Of a stretch of 64,000 bases of DNA, positions 51,477 through 60,197 are shown one piece after another. Each line of letters begins with the position of its first letter. The stretch's first letter is position 1. Source of the stretch: Kocuria sp. TGY1127_2 (GTDB taxonomy: Bacteria > Actinomycetota > Actinomycetes > Actinomycetales > Micrococcaceae); the NCBI RefSeq assembly GCF_013394385.1, contig NZ_AP022834.1, positions 682,001 through 746,000 of the forward strand, read 5' to 3'. The notes under the pieces were generated by a model. The model saw only the letters and a program-made list of their open reading frames with translations, did no database searches and was not told where the DNA came from. The position numbers were made by a program, and so were the translations under genes.

Positions 51477-52154
51477 ATGAGTGCTAGCGCAACTGTTCAC
51501 CTATTGAGGCACGGTGAAGTTCACAACCCGGACCGCATCGTCTATGGTTGCCTCCCGGAATTCCATTTGTCCGAAACCGGCCGGGCCATGGCAGAACTGG
51601 CGGCTCGCGAACTTGCGCGCAGGGCCGAGAACGGTGCCGAGATCGTTTACTTGGCGGCGTCGCCTTTGACTCGGACGCAGGAGACGGCGCGCCCGATCTC
51701 GGAGAAGCTCGGTCTGCCGATCCATCCAGAGGAACGGGTCATCGAAGCCGGAAATTATTTCGAGGGCCTGCACGTCAACAAGTCCGAACTGATACGGAAC
51801 CCCCGACACTGGCCGAAATTGCTGAATCCTCTGCGGCCCTCGTGGGGAGAGCCGTATCGGGAACAAGTTGAGCGGATGTCCGCAGCGATCAAGGATGCCG
51901 CGGTCCGGGCCGTCGCCCGAGGAGGAGACGGCGCGGAGGCGGTCATCGTGTCGCATCAGCTTCCCATCTGGATGGCGAGATCCAGCGTTGAGGGACGAAT
52001 GCTGCCTCATGACCCTCGAACGCGACAGTGTAATCTCGCGTCTCTGACCTCCTTCACCTTCGACGACATCGGCGCCGGGCAGCGTCCGAGCATCGCTTAT
52101 TGCGAACCGGCTTCGGAGTTGTATTCAGGGGTCGTTCAGCTTCCCGGATCATAA
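51477..52154 (+). CDS. Histidine phosphatase superfamily (phosphoglycerate mutase-like) protein
   Basis: A 225-residue branch-1 histidine phosphatase: VHLLRHGEVHNP with phospho-accepting H12, ASPLTRTQETARPI, and VIVSHQLPIWMAR with the second His. Usually annotated phosphoglycerate mutase, but the C-terminus suits a broad phosphatase. ATG 51477; residues encoded upstream are not family-like. It sits before the cytochrome c biogenesis genes, as Rv0525 does in M. tuberculosis, although its function there is unknown. Confidence 0.87.
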   Translation: MSASATVHLLRHGEVHNPDRIVYGCLPEFHLSETGRAMAELAARELARRAENGAEIVYLAASPLTRTQETARPISEKLGLPIHPEERVIEAGNYFEGLHVNKSELIRNPRHWPKLLNPLRPSWGEPYREQVERMSAAIKDAAVRAVARGGDGAEAVIVSHQLPIWMARSSVEGRMLPHDPRTRQCNLASLTSFTFDDIGAGQRPSIAYCEPASELYSGVVQLPGS

Positions 52155-52277
52155 TCTAACGGTTGGACTTGTACTTCGTCGCGTGAATTTGCGCAGGTCC
52201 GAACCGTCCGGAGCCCGACCGACAGATCCGTGGGTCGGAGCCGATAACAACATCGCTCAATCTTTCAGAGAGTCACC

Positions 52278-52916
52278 ATGTCCAGTTCTCATCCCAACCC
52301 GCTGACTCGCCGGGGCCTGCTATCGGCAGCCTCGGTGCTTGGGCTGGCCGCCCTGACCGCGTGTTCGAACAACGACAACTCCGATCTGGCGAACCAAGCG
52401 AATTCGGCCGACGGCAAGGGATATGTTTCGGGTGATGGTTCGGTCACGGAATTCAAAGAAGCCGACCGTGGCGATCCCGTTGACTTCGAAGGCAAACTCT
52501 TCGGCGGCACGACCCTCAAAGGCTCGGACCTGACCGACAAACCGAGCTTGCTGAACTTTTGGTATGCCGGATGCGCGCCCTGCCGGGCCGAAGCGCCTCA
52601 TCTGCAGAAATTATTCGACCAGTTCGGCGACAAGGCCAATTTCTATGGCATCAACCTGCGCGACGAGCAAGGCACTGCGGAAGCCTTTGAACGCAATTTC
52701 GGAGTGAAGTACCAGTCAGTGGAGGACCGCTCGGGTGGCGTCCTAATGGCTTTGTCCCAGTACGTTCCGGCGCAAGCCGTTCCGACGACGCTCATTCTGG
52801 ACTCACGGGGGCGAGTCGCTGCCCGGGTGCTCGGACAGATCGACGAATCCGTGGTCCGTACTCTGCTCCAGGACCAGGTCGACGGAAAAGACTCCTCGTC
52901 CTCGAAGAACTCTTAG
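52278..52916 (+). CDS. TlpA/ResA-like thiol-disulfide lipoprotein for cytochrome c biogenesis
   Basis: A 212-residue exported thioredoxin. The N-terminus TRRGLLSAAS plus lipobox LTAC (26-29) predicts a lipoprotein, possibly Tat-exported because of the twin Arg. The active site is C99-AP-C102 in NFWYAGCAPCRAEAP; PAQAVPTTLIL gives the cis-Pro. It should reduce the haem-binding Cys pair of apocytochrome c outside the membrane, receiving electrons from CcdA. First of four system II genes. Confidence 0.92.
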   Translation: MSSSHPNPLTRRGLLSAASVLGLAALTACSNNDNSDLANQANSADGKGYVSGDGSVTEFKEADRGDPVDFEGKLFGGTTLKGSDLTDKPSLLNFWYAGCAPCRAEAPHLQKLFDQFGDKANFYGINLRDEQGTAEAFERNFGVKYQSVEDRSGGVLMALSQYVPAQAVPTTLILDSRGRVAARVLGQIDESVVRTLLQDQVDGKDSSSSKNS

Positions 52917-52924
52917 GTTGAGCA

Positions 52925-53692
52925 TTGGATCTAGCCGCCGATTCCTCGTCCTTTGGCTCCGTAGTGCTGGAGGGGTCTCTCTGGGCCTCGATCCCGCTGG
53001 CCGCACTCGCCGGACTGATCTCTTTCGCCTCGCCCTGCGTACTTCCCTTGGTTCCGGGCTACTTGGCCTACGTCACGGGCCTGACGGGAACCGACCTGCA
53101 ACGGAAACGTCGCGGACGCATGTTCGCCGGAACCGCGCTGTTCATCCTGGGATTCTCCGCAGTGTTTGTGTTGATGTCAGTGGTCCTGGCGCAGCTGGGA
53201 GCGGCCCCGTGGCTACGCGGACAAACCTGGATCCAGGTGATCCTGGGGCTCATGGTCATCGTCCTGGGGATCGTCTTCATGGGCGGTTTCTCGTGGTTCC
53301 AGAGAGACCGGAAAATTCATTCCAAACCCCCTGCCGGGCTGTGGGGCGCCCCGATCCTCGGGATCACCTTCGGACTCGGTTGGGCGCCCTGCATTGGGCC
53401 GACCTTTGCGGCCGTTCAGGCCCTGGTCTTCATCGAAGGTCCCAACAGCCTGAAGGCCATCGGCCTCACGCTAGCGTATTGTCTGGGCCTCGGGATCCCG
53501 TTCCTGGTCATCGCCCTTGGCTTCCGGAAGTCGGCGGACATGTTCGACTTCCTGAAACGGCACCGCCGGTCGTTGCAGGTGATCGGCGGCCTTGCGCTCG
53601 TCGTCGTCGGGGTGCTCATGGCGACCGGTTTGTGGGCCGACATGATGTCCTGGCTCCAGGCAACCAGTCCCGGATATGAGCTCCCGGTGTGA
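52925..53692 (+). CDS. ccdA: CcdA-type cytochrome c biogenesis transmembrane electron carrier
   Basis: A 255-residue protein with six hydrophobic segments. The redox cysteines are C38 (ISFASPCVLPLVPGYL) and C156 (GLGWAPCIGP), each in the first helix of a repeat, as in CcdA/DsbD-beta. It moves reducing equivalents from cytosolic thioredoxin to the TlpA-like protein. TTG 52925, 8 bases after the preceding stop, is the only suitable start. Coupled to the gene before it. Confidence 0.92.
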   Translation: MDLAADSSSFGSVVLEGSLWASIPLAALAGLISFASPCVLPLVPGYLAYVTGLTGTDLQRKRRGRMFAGTALFILGFSAVFVLMSVVLAQLGAAPWLRGQTWIQVILGLMVIVLGIVFMGGFSWFQRDRKIHSKPPAGLWGAPILGITFGLGWAPCIGPTFAAVQALVFIEGPNSLKAIGLTLAYCLGLGIPFLVIALGFRKSADMFDFLKRHRRSLQVIGGLALVVVGVLMATGLWADMMSWLQATSPGYELPV

Positions 53693-53743
53693 TCGGACTC
53701 GGGGAGAACCCGAGCTCACTACGGCAGAAACCCGCTACCGAAA

Positions 53744-55378
53744 ATGGATGGCATGAGTAAAAAGAAGAAGGCAGCCAAGAAAGACGCTCCGGTACTGGGG
53801 CCCATTGGCATGCTCAGGTGGGCATGGACCCAGCTGACCAAGATGAATACTGCGTTGTTCCTCTTGCTGCTGCTTGCGGTTGCGGCGGTCCCCGGATCAA
53901 TGTTCCCGCAGAACATCCAGGACCCTCAGAAGGTCCAGGAGTACATGGATTCGCACAAGACGTGGGGACCCATCGCAGAGAAACTCCAGCTCTTCGACGT
54001 CTTCTCCTCGGCCTGGTTCTCGGCAATCTATATTCTTCTGTTCATCTCGCTGATCGGTTGCGTGATACCACGCGCGATCAAACACGCCAAGGCCTACGGG
54101 GCGAAGCCGCCTCGAACCCCGCGCAATCTGAAAAGACTGCCTCAACACCGTGTTCTGACGATCCCGGTCGACTCCGTCGACGGCGGACTCACCGCCGATA
54201 CCGCGGTTCGCACGGCCAACAAAATCCTTCGCAAGCGTCATTACCGCACGGAAATTCGGGAGGATCGGGCCTACCCGAGCGTCGGGGCCGAGCGGGGATA
54301 CGTCCGGGAAATCGGGAATTTGATCTTTCACGCCGCGATGATCGGCGTCCTGGTCGGCGTCGCTATCGGCGGCCAGTTCGGTTACAGCGGTCAGAAGATC
54401 GTGACCGAGGGAGATTCCCACGTGAACACGTTGATCAGCTACGACTCGTTCAAACCCGGAACCAACTACAACCCGGACTGGCTCCGCAATTTCTCGGTCT
54501 CGTTGGACAAATTGAACGTCACCTACGACCGCGACAAGACATCGTCGACCTACGGACAGGACCTCAGCTACGACGCTCAGATGACCGTCAAGGATAGCCC
54601 GAACGCGGAGGCGAAGAAGGAATCCCTGAAGGTCAACGAGCCGCTCAATATCGACGGCAACAACGTATACCTTTCGGGCAACGGGTACGCTCCGGTCGTC
54701 AAGGTCACCGGTGGAAACGGCGAGGTCGCGTACGAGGGCCCAGTGGTCACGTTGCCTACGGACAAGGTCTTCACCTCGTCCATGGTCCTCAAGGTTCCCG
54801 ACGCCGGTCCCGACCAACTCGGATTCGTGGGCATGTTCCTGCCCACCGCCGTCATCCAGTCCGGTCAGATGCCGTATTCTGCCGACGCCGCGCCGGCGAA
54901 TCCCGCGCTCGTCCTGTCTTCGTACTCCGGCGACTTGGGACTGGACAAAGGAGACCCGCAGAACGTCTACGTGCTCGACACGAATAAGTTGAACGAGCTC
55001 AACTCGATGAAATCGGAACACGGTGGCATCGTGTTGACCGAGGACAACAACAAATTCGATCTTCCCGACGGAAAGGGCAGCATCGAATTCGAAGGCGTCA
55101 AACGCTACGCGGGATTGGACATCCACTACGACCCGGGCAAGCCCGTGGTCCTGGTGTCGTTCCTCTTGGCTTTCGGCGGTCTGATCATCTCGTTGTTCGT
55201 GGCAAGGCGCCGCCTGTGGGTCAAGGCCCATGAGACACAGCTCGACGACGGAAGCAAGGCCGTCGTTGTCGAATACGGACTCCTGGCGCGCGGTGAAGAC
55301 CCGCGGCTCGCATCAGAAGCCGACAAATTGACCGAGATTTTCGCCCAGGAATGGGGACTAGAATTCAGCGAGGGGTAA
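53744..55378 (+). CDS. resB: ResB-like cytochrome c biogenesis protein (system II)
   Basis: A 544-residue membrane protein: Lys-rich N-terminus, helices at about 37-55, 90-110 and 193-213, a large extracytoplasmic domain (215-460), and a last helix at about 462-482 followed by a cytosolic tail. GNLIFHAAMIGVLVG carries the conserved His for haem. With CcsB it exports haem and ligates it to apocytochrome c. ATG 53744 or 53753 cannot be separated; neither has a good ribosome site. Confidence 0.92.
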   Translation: MDGMSKKKKAAKKDAPVLGPIGMLRWAWTQLTKMNTALFLLLLLAVAAVPGSMFPQNIQDPQKVQEYMDSHKTWGPIAEKLQLFDVFSSAWFSAIYILLFISLIGCVIPRAIKHAKAYGAKPPRTPRNLKRLPQHRVLTIPVDSVDGGLTADTAVRTANKILRKRHYRTEIREDRAYPSVGAERGYVREIGNLIFHAAMIGVLVGVAIGGQFGYSGQKIVTEGDSHVNTLISYDSFKPGTNYNPDWLRNFSVSLDKLNVTYDRDKTSSTYGQDLSYDAQMTVKDSPNAEAKKESLKVNEPLNIDGNNVYLSGNGYAPVVKVTGGNGEVAYEGPVVTLPTDKVFTSSMVLKVPDAGPDQLGFVGMFLPTAVIQSGQMPYSADAAPANPALVLSSYSGDLGLDKGDPQNVYVLDTNKLNELNSMKSEHGGIVLTEDNNKFDLPDGKGSIEFEGVKRYAGLDIHYDPGKPVVLVSFLLAFGGLIISLFVARRRLWVKAHETQLDDGSKAVVVEYGLLARGEDPRLASEADKLTEIFAQEWGLEFSEG

Positions 55379-55457
55379 TTTTCTCGCATCGGGCCGAACA
55401 ACCGCGCGAGCACCCGTATCGGCGCTCGGCACGACTTACCGGCCCAGAAAGGGAAGC

Positions 55458-56573
55458 ATGACCATCAACGAGAACCTAGGCCAGTGGAGCGAGACATTCA
55501 TGCTCCTGGCCGCGGTGACCTATCTGGTGTCTTTCGTGGCCTTCACATGGGACCTGGCCTCCCACTCGAAGGCCACACGAAAGGCTGAGGCCGCCGCGCA
55601 GCGAGCGCCTGAGGAGGCCCCGGTCATGGCCGGCGCAGGAGTGGGTGCAGCCGAGAGCGGGGCCGCGTCCTCGGGTACCGGTTCCAGATCCGGTGTTTCG
55701 ACGGCCCTCATCGAAGGCGGAGGTGGCGGAAGTCGCGGACGTGCTTACAACGCCCAGACGAGGGCCAAACTGAGTTCCTACGTCGCTGACGATTCCATGA
55801 CCTACACGGGCGAGCGTCGCCCAGCAGCAAACGTTGCGGTGGCCGTGATGATCATCGGCTGCGCGATCCACGTCGTAGGTGTCGTGACGCGCGGCCTGGC
55901 GGCGGGTCGCGTGCCGTGGGGAAATATGTACGAATTCTGCACCACGGGCGCGCTCGTGGTCTCGATCGTTTTCCTGATTGCCCTGATTTTCCGCGACCTT
56001 CGATTTATCGGCTCGCTGGTTACGGGTCTTGCGCTGATCATGATGGTTGCAGCAACCATCGGCTTCCCCACACCGGTCGGGCACCTCAAACCTGCTCTCC
56101 AGTCCTATTGGCTCGTCATCCACGTGTCTGTTGCAGTCATGGCTTCGGGAGTGTTCACCATTACCTTCGCTATGGCGGTGCTCCAGCTCATCCAGTCCCG
56201 GCGCGAACGCAAACTGATTGAAGGGGAGAAGACCGGGCTCGGATTCATGCGCCTCGTTCCCTCCTCCCAGGCTCTGGAGAACTTTGCCTTCCGTCTCAAT
56301 ACCGTGGGCTTCGTGATGTGGACGTTCACTTTGGCGATGGGCGCGATCTGGGCCAACAAGGCCTGGGGCCGTTACTGGGGCTGGGACACCAAGGAAGTCT
56401 GGACGTTCGTCATCTGGGTGGTCTACGCTGCCTACCTGCACGCGCGTGCGACCCGCGGATGGACAGGCCCGCGTTCTGCGTGGCTGTCGATCATCGGTTA
56501 CGGGTGCATTATCTTCAACTTCACTGCGGTCAACGTGGTCTTCAACGGGTTGCACTCCTACTCGGGGCTGTAG
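55458..56573 (+). CDS. ccsB: CcsB/CcsA-type haem lyase subunit (system II)
   Basis: A 371-residue integral protein with about eight helices. The WWD haem-handling region is GRYWGWDTKEVWTFVIWVVY; conserved His residues flank it (WLVIHVSVAV, YLHARATRGW). A Gly/Ala/Ser-rich cytosolic loop (about 50-115) is longer than usual. Acts with ResB as the synthetase of cytochrome c. ATG with AGAAAGGGAAG ahead. Ends the operon at a strong terminator. Confidence 0.94.
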   Translation: MTINENLGQWSETFMLLAAVTYLVSFVAFTWDLASHSKATRKAEAAAQRAPEEAPVMAGAGVGAAESGAASSGTGSRSGVSTALIEGGGGGSRGRAYNAQTRAKLSSYVADDSMTYTGERRPAANVAVAVMIIGCAIHVVGVVTRGLAAGRVPWGNMYEFCTTGALVVSIVFLIALIFRDLRFIGSLVTGLALIMMVAATIGFPTPVGHLKPALQSYWLVIHVSVAVMASGVFTITFAMAVLQLIQSRRERKLIEGEKTGLGFMRLVPSSQALENFAFRLNTVGFVMWTFTLAMGAIWANKAWGRYWGWDTKEVWTFVIWVVYAAYLHARATRGWTGPRSAWLSIIGYGCIIFNFTAVNVVFNGLHSYSGL

Positions 56574-56589
56574 AACCCGTCCGTAAAAC

Positions 56590-56645
56590 AGCGCTGCGTG
56601 AAAGAGACCGTCCACTGTGGGGTCTTTTTCACGCAGCGCTTTTTT
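56590..56645. terminator. Strong intrinsic terminator after ccsB
   Basis: Arms 56590-56609 and 56621-56640 form a 20-bp stem with one G-U pair and an 11-base loop, followed by T5. The reverse strand reads GTTTTA after the stem, so it also serves the convergent PLDc_N-type gene. Confidence 0.93.
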
Positions 56646-56664
56646 GTATTTGGAGGGACCCGTC

Positions 56665-57030
56665 TCAGCTGGCGCCCTCGTTGCCGTCCTGTTCACGGCC
56701 TTGCTCACGGCGGCGTCGGTCTTCATCGCGTTTGCGGCGCTCGGTCTGCTGGTCCAGGAACCGGAGGTAAGCCTCGTCGTCATCGGGAGCGGCTCCGGGG
56801 CGTGGGCCCGAGGGTGCCGGGCCCTCACCACGTGTGGGAGGCCGCCGTTTGTAGCCGAAGATTAACCAGAGGACGGGCCCGAGGACCGGAAACACCAGCG
56901 CGATGACGAACCACACGGGCTTGGGCAAAGCCACGATATGGTGCTTCTCCGTACGGGAGATATCCAAAAGGGCGTAAATGGTCATGCCGACGACGACGGC
57001 TGCCGCGACGATGATCAGAACTGCTCGCAT
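56665..57030 (-). CDS. PLD-nuclease N-terminal-type small membrane protein (PLDc_N)
   Basis: A 121-residue protein with two helices (about 4-24 and 38-60). KPVWFVIALVFPVLGPVLWLIFG is the PLDc_N signature. A hydrophilic Pro/Arg/Glu tail follows; no catalytic phospholipase domain is present. In actinobacteria such proteins stand alone with unknown function. ATG start. Convergent with ccsB and divergent from the DUF4229 gene. Confidence 0.85.
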   Translation of the reverse strand: MRAVLIIVAAAVVVGMTIYALLDISRTEKHHIVALPKPVWFVIALVFPVLGPVLWLIFGYKRRPPTRGEGPAPSGPRPGAAPDDDEAYLRFLDQQTERRKRDEDRRRREQGREQDGNEGAS

Positions 57031-57090
57031 GAATACAGCTTACCGGCGGCTGGACCATGTGACACCGAGCGGACCTTCAGGTCCGGAGAG

Positions 57091-57096
57091 TAGAGT
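57091..57096 (+). promoter_or_regulatory. -10 element (TAGAGT) for leaderless DUF4229 gene
   Basis: TAGAGT ends 8 bases before GTG 57105; no Shine-Dalgarno. Confidence 0.5.
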
Positions 57097-57104
57097 TAAA
57101 CACC

Positions 57105-57398
57105 GTGAATTTCTTGTACTACACCCTGCTTCGCTTCGGCATGATGGCCGTGGTCTTCGTGGTCTGCCTCTTCCTGAAGACCGGTTTGGTCCTGGCCGGG
57201 GTGTTTGCAATTCTGATTGCCTTCGCCGTGTCCTATTTGGCCTTCCCCAAGCTTCACAATGCGGCCAGTCGCGATTTCGGTCGGTTCTGGCAGAAGATCC
57301 GTGGCAAGCGCGTGAAGAAGACGGTTGGGGACGAGGACGTCGAGGTCGAGGACCAGTACGTCGACGAGCAGCTCCGCCAGGAAGGCCGAGACGTCTGA
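57105..57398 (+). CDS. DUF4229 small membrane protein
   Basis: A 97-residue protein: LLRFGMMAVVFVVCLFL and VLAGVFAILIAFAVSYLAF are two membrane helices, followed by a basic segment and an acidic end (DEDVEVEDQYVDEQLRQ). This is the DUF4229 pattern, common in actinobacteria and of unknown function. GTG start, probably leaderless. Its 3' end faces the lysR-type gene. Confidence 0.82.
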   Translation: MNFLYYTLLRFGMMAVVFVVCLFLKTGLVLAGVFAILIAFAVSYLAFPKLHNAASRDFGRFWQKIRGKRVKKTVGDEDVEVEDQYVDEQLRQEGRDV

Positions 57399-57408
57399 AC
57401 TTCTGTCC

Positions 57409-58347
57409 TCAGAGATAATGCCGGTCAGCAAGGAACTCTTGCCCCGTGCGCAGCAGTAGATCATTTAAATCCATGGCGTGCTGAGACGCATCGGGCCGAT
57501 GGAGGATCACCATGCAACGTCCCGGGACTTGGGTCTCGGAATGACCCTTTCTGATCGTGATGTGTCGGACGTCCTCGCGCGGCCGGGCCAGCGCAAGGGC
57601 CGGGATGACCGCGATACCGAGTCCGGCGCCGACGAGGTCCAGGGCCGTTTCGAAAGTGTCGGTTGCGATCTCGTAGGGAGGCTCGAAGCCCGCGCCTCGG
57701 CACTGTTCGACGAGGCCTTGGGAGCACGAGCCGAGCGGATGGTCATGACTTATCCACGGTCTGCGCCCGAGCTCTTCGAGAGTGACGTCATTTCTTTCTG
57801 CCAAAGGATCGTCCGCGGGAACCACCGCAACAAAAGGATCAAACAAAACCGCCTGCGCGGCAAGGCCGGGGCCAAGGTCTTCTAACCGGACGAATGAGAA
57901 GGACAGATCCAATTCTCCGTGGCGAACCTTGTCCGCAGACGCGAGAGCGTCCGTCTGCAGAGTGAGTTCGAGCTTCACCTCGGGATGAATCCGGGAAAAT
58001 GCCGCAGCAGCTGGGCTCAGTATTGAGCTTCCCACGCTGGATGTGAACTCGACGCTGACTCTCGAGGTGGCCTGCTGATGATGAACCCGGAGCTCGGCGT
58101 TGGCCCGGGTGAATCGGTCGAGCAGAGCCCGCGCATGTGGTTCCAGGACTCGCGCGAGTTCGGTTGCGACAATGCCTGTTCCATCTCGACGAAACAGCTC
58201 TCCTCCCGCTTCACGACTCAGAGTACGCATTTGCTCGCTCACGGTCGACGGGGCGAATCCCAGATTCCGGGCTGCCAGGGTGACGGAGCCTGAGTCGAGC
58301 ACGGCCAGAAACAGGCGCAGTCGGTGGAGATCGGGCGACAGGCTCAT
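57409..58347 (-). CDS. LysR-family transcription regulator
   Basis: A 312-residue LTTR: HTH at about 5-65 (LRLFLAVLDSGSVTLAARNLGFAPSTVSEQMRTL) and a periplasmic-binding-like effector domain (VSVEFTSSVGSSIL, LELTLQTDALASADKVRHGELDLSF, GLGIAVIPALALARP). ATG 58347 follows GGAG. It points away from the small membrane ORF and the CynX transporter gene; the divergent 180 bases may be its control region. Effector unknown. Confidence 0.9.
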   Translation of the reverse strand: MSLSPDLHRLRLFLAVLDSGSVTLAARNLGFAPSTVSEQMRTLSREAGGELFRRDGTGIVATELARVLEPHARALLDRFTRANAELRVHHQQATSRVSVEFTSSVGSSILSPAAAAFSRIHPEVKLELTLQTDALASADKVRHGELDLSFSFVRLEDLGPGLAAQAVLFDPFVAVVPADDPLAERNDVTLEELGRRPWISHDHPLGSCSQGLVEQCRGAGFEPPYEIATDTFETALDLVGAGLGIAVIPALALARPREDVRHITIRKGHSETQVPGRCMVILHRPDASQHAMDLNDLLLRTGQEFLADRHYL

Positions 58348-58527
58348 CTGTATACTCCAGGTGCTCGCGAAGGGTTGGACAGTCCTTACTGTAAGACACC
58401 GGCCGCCGGACGGGGCGTCATCGTTCGGGCCGTCCGAATGATTGTGCGGGAATTGACTATGGTCCACCGAGCACGGACATCGGAAGCTGATACCGACAAA
58501 CGTTTCTGAGAAGAATCAAGGGCCATC

Positions 58528-58779
58528 ATGGATCAGCTCATCGCATTACTGTTTCTCGCCGCGGTGTCGGCGATTGTCATACTTCTTGTCCTGGTAGTTG
58601 CCTTCTTGTGCGGCCGGATCGTCATTGAATGCAGCGAGAGGATTCCCTTGAGGAAGCTGGGATGGCCGGATGCCTGCGCGACCGTATGGCGTGGTCTGTG
58701 TTTGCTGCCGGGCGGGTGGTCCCCGCCGGGGGAGCCACGTCCCATGGAAGCAGGCGAGGCCCTACCGTGCGCAGAATAG
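58528..58779 (+). CDS. Possible small membrane protein
   Basis: An 83-residue frame begins with ATG after CAAGGGCC and has one strong N-terminal helix (LIALLFLAAVSAIVILLVLVVAFL). The rest (Trp, Pro and Cys rich) resembles no family I know. It is divergent from lysR, 180 bases away. It could be a genuine small gene or a chance frame in G+C-rich DNA. Confidence 0.35.
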   Translation: MDQLIALLFLAAVSAIVILLVLVVAFLCGRIVIECSERIPLRKLGWPDACATVWRGLCLLPGGWSPPGEPRPMEAGEALPCAE

Positions 58780-58870
58780 AACCGGTCTCGGAGCTGACAG
58801 CCCCGACGGAATACCGGGGTCCGCAAAGTTCGCCGGTCAGCGACCGGCACACGGTCCTGTGTCCCGTGCG

Positions 58871-60193
58871 TTATTTCTTGACGGTACCGATCTTGCGGTT
58901 GCGCCCGGCCAATGCACCCGCGATGAAATGAACGACCATAAGAACCAATAGGATCACGAGAACGAGCTCCCACCCGCCCAAGGCTTCGGCGAACCAACCT
59001 GCAAGCAACGGGCCGAGAGCGGCCATCAGATATCCCAAGCACTGGGCCATTCCGGAGAGTTTCATGGTCTGGGCGTAGCTGCTGGTCCGGAGACCGATCA
59101 TGGCGAGGGACAGTGAGAAGCTGCCGCCGCAGCCGATGCCGATGAAGCTGGCCCACAAGGCTGCCGCTTGAGGAGCAACGAGTGCTCCCGCCAGGGCAAC
59201 GATGAGGAATCCCGCGAGAACCATTGCGAGCCAGCTCTGGGACGCGCCGCGTTCGGCCAGGAAGCTCACGCTCAAATTGCCCAGGATTCCGAGGAGCTGC
59301 AGCAAGAAGAGGTGGAACCCCGCGGTGGCCGGGCCGATGCCGATCGTCGATTCGACCGTCGGGAGCCAATTCGCCGCGGTGTAGAAGATGAGCGACTGGA
59401 ATCCCATGAACATCGTGACCTGCCACGCGATGGGAGACTTCCAGAGCGATACCTTTCTCGAAGCGTTGGGCTCGACTGCGGAAGGGACCGCGGGAATCGA
59501 GCCCGTGATCGCCTTCGCCAGTGAACCAGAGCGCTCGTATTCGCTCCTGCGAGCCTTGCGCGTCAGGTAGAACCACCATGCCGCACAGATTGCCGGAATG
59601 ATAGCCCAGAGGGCCAAGGCCGAGCGCCACGAACCGGGAAGGCTGTGTGACAGGGGAGCGGTGATTCCCGAGGCCGTAGCAGCGCCCACCGACAGAACCG
59701 CCGTGTACAGCCCCGTCATCAGAGACACGTGCTTCGCAAAATCGCGCTTGACGATGACGGGCACCAGCACATTGCCTATGGCGATGCCGACGCCCACCAG
59801 CAGGGTTCCGACCCAGAGCCACGCGATACCGGGCGTTGACCGCAGAAGAATCCCCAAGCTCAGAACCACGAGGGCAACAAGAACGACCCTCTCAATGCCG
59901 ACCCTTTGCGCCGGGATCGAGATGATGGGGGACAGAACCGCGAAGGCCAAGAGCGGAAGCGCACCGATGAGACCCAAACCGCCCGAGCCCAAGCCTGTGT
60001 CGTCGCCGATCTGCGTCAGAACCGGCCCTACCGTGGTCAGCGCGGGCCTCAAGCACGATGCGATCAGCAGGACGACGATGCACCACGCGGCCGTGACCCG
60101 GTGAGCACCCGGCATTCTCGCCGTGGCCCCGGATCCGGGCTGGTCGGCGCCGTCACTTGGTTCCGAAGAAGAATTCTCGGGAGTATTGGTCAA
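58871..60193 (-). CDS. MFS transporter, CynX/NimT (cyanate permease-like) family
   Basis: A 440-residue transporter with 12 hydrophobic segments. CLRPALTTVGPVLTQIGDDTGL at the first helix is the CynX-family signature; a 35-residue cytosolic loop splits the halves. It exports or imports small anions or drugs such as cyanate or nitroimidazoles; the substrate is unknown. The start is TTG 60193, with GGAGC 8 bases ahead inside the end of menA, so it is coupled to menA although unrelated in function. Confidence 0.87.
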   Translation of the reverse strand: MTNTPENSSSEPSDGADQPGSGATARMPGAHRVTAAWCIVVLLIASCLRPALTTVGPVLTQIGDDTGLGSGGLGLIGALPLLAFAVLSPIISIPAQRVGIERVVLVALVVLSLGILLRSTPGIAWLWVGTLLVGVGIAIGNVLVPVIVKRDFAKHVSLMTGLYTAVLSVGAATASGITAPLSHSLPGSWRSALALWAIIPAICAAWWFYLTRKARRSEYERSGSLAKAITGSIPAVPSAVEPNASRKVSLWKSPIAWQVTMFMGFQSLIFYTAANWLPTVESTIGIGPATAGFHLFLLQLLGILGNLSVSFLAERGASQSWLAMVLAGFLIVALAGALVAPQAAALWASFIGIGCGGSFSLSLAMIGLRTSSYAQTMKLSGMAQCLGYLMAALGPLLAGWFAEALGGWELVLVILLVLMVVHFIAGALAGRNRKIGTVKK

Positions 60194-60197
60194 TGAG

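Noticed and set aside
53897-55231. 444-codon frame antisense to resB
   Set aside because: Val/Asp/Arg-rich low-information product typical of antisense frames in G+C-rich DNA; resB is unmistakable on the other strand.
55476-56831. 451-codon frame antisense to ccsB
   Set aside because: Composition rich in His/Arg/Gly and no family resemblance; it crosses the ccsB terminator hairpin.
58533-59822. 429-codon frame on the same strand as the cynX-type gene
   Set aside because: Frame-shifted shadow of the transporter; Arg/Gly-rich, without helices.
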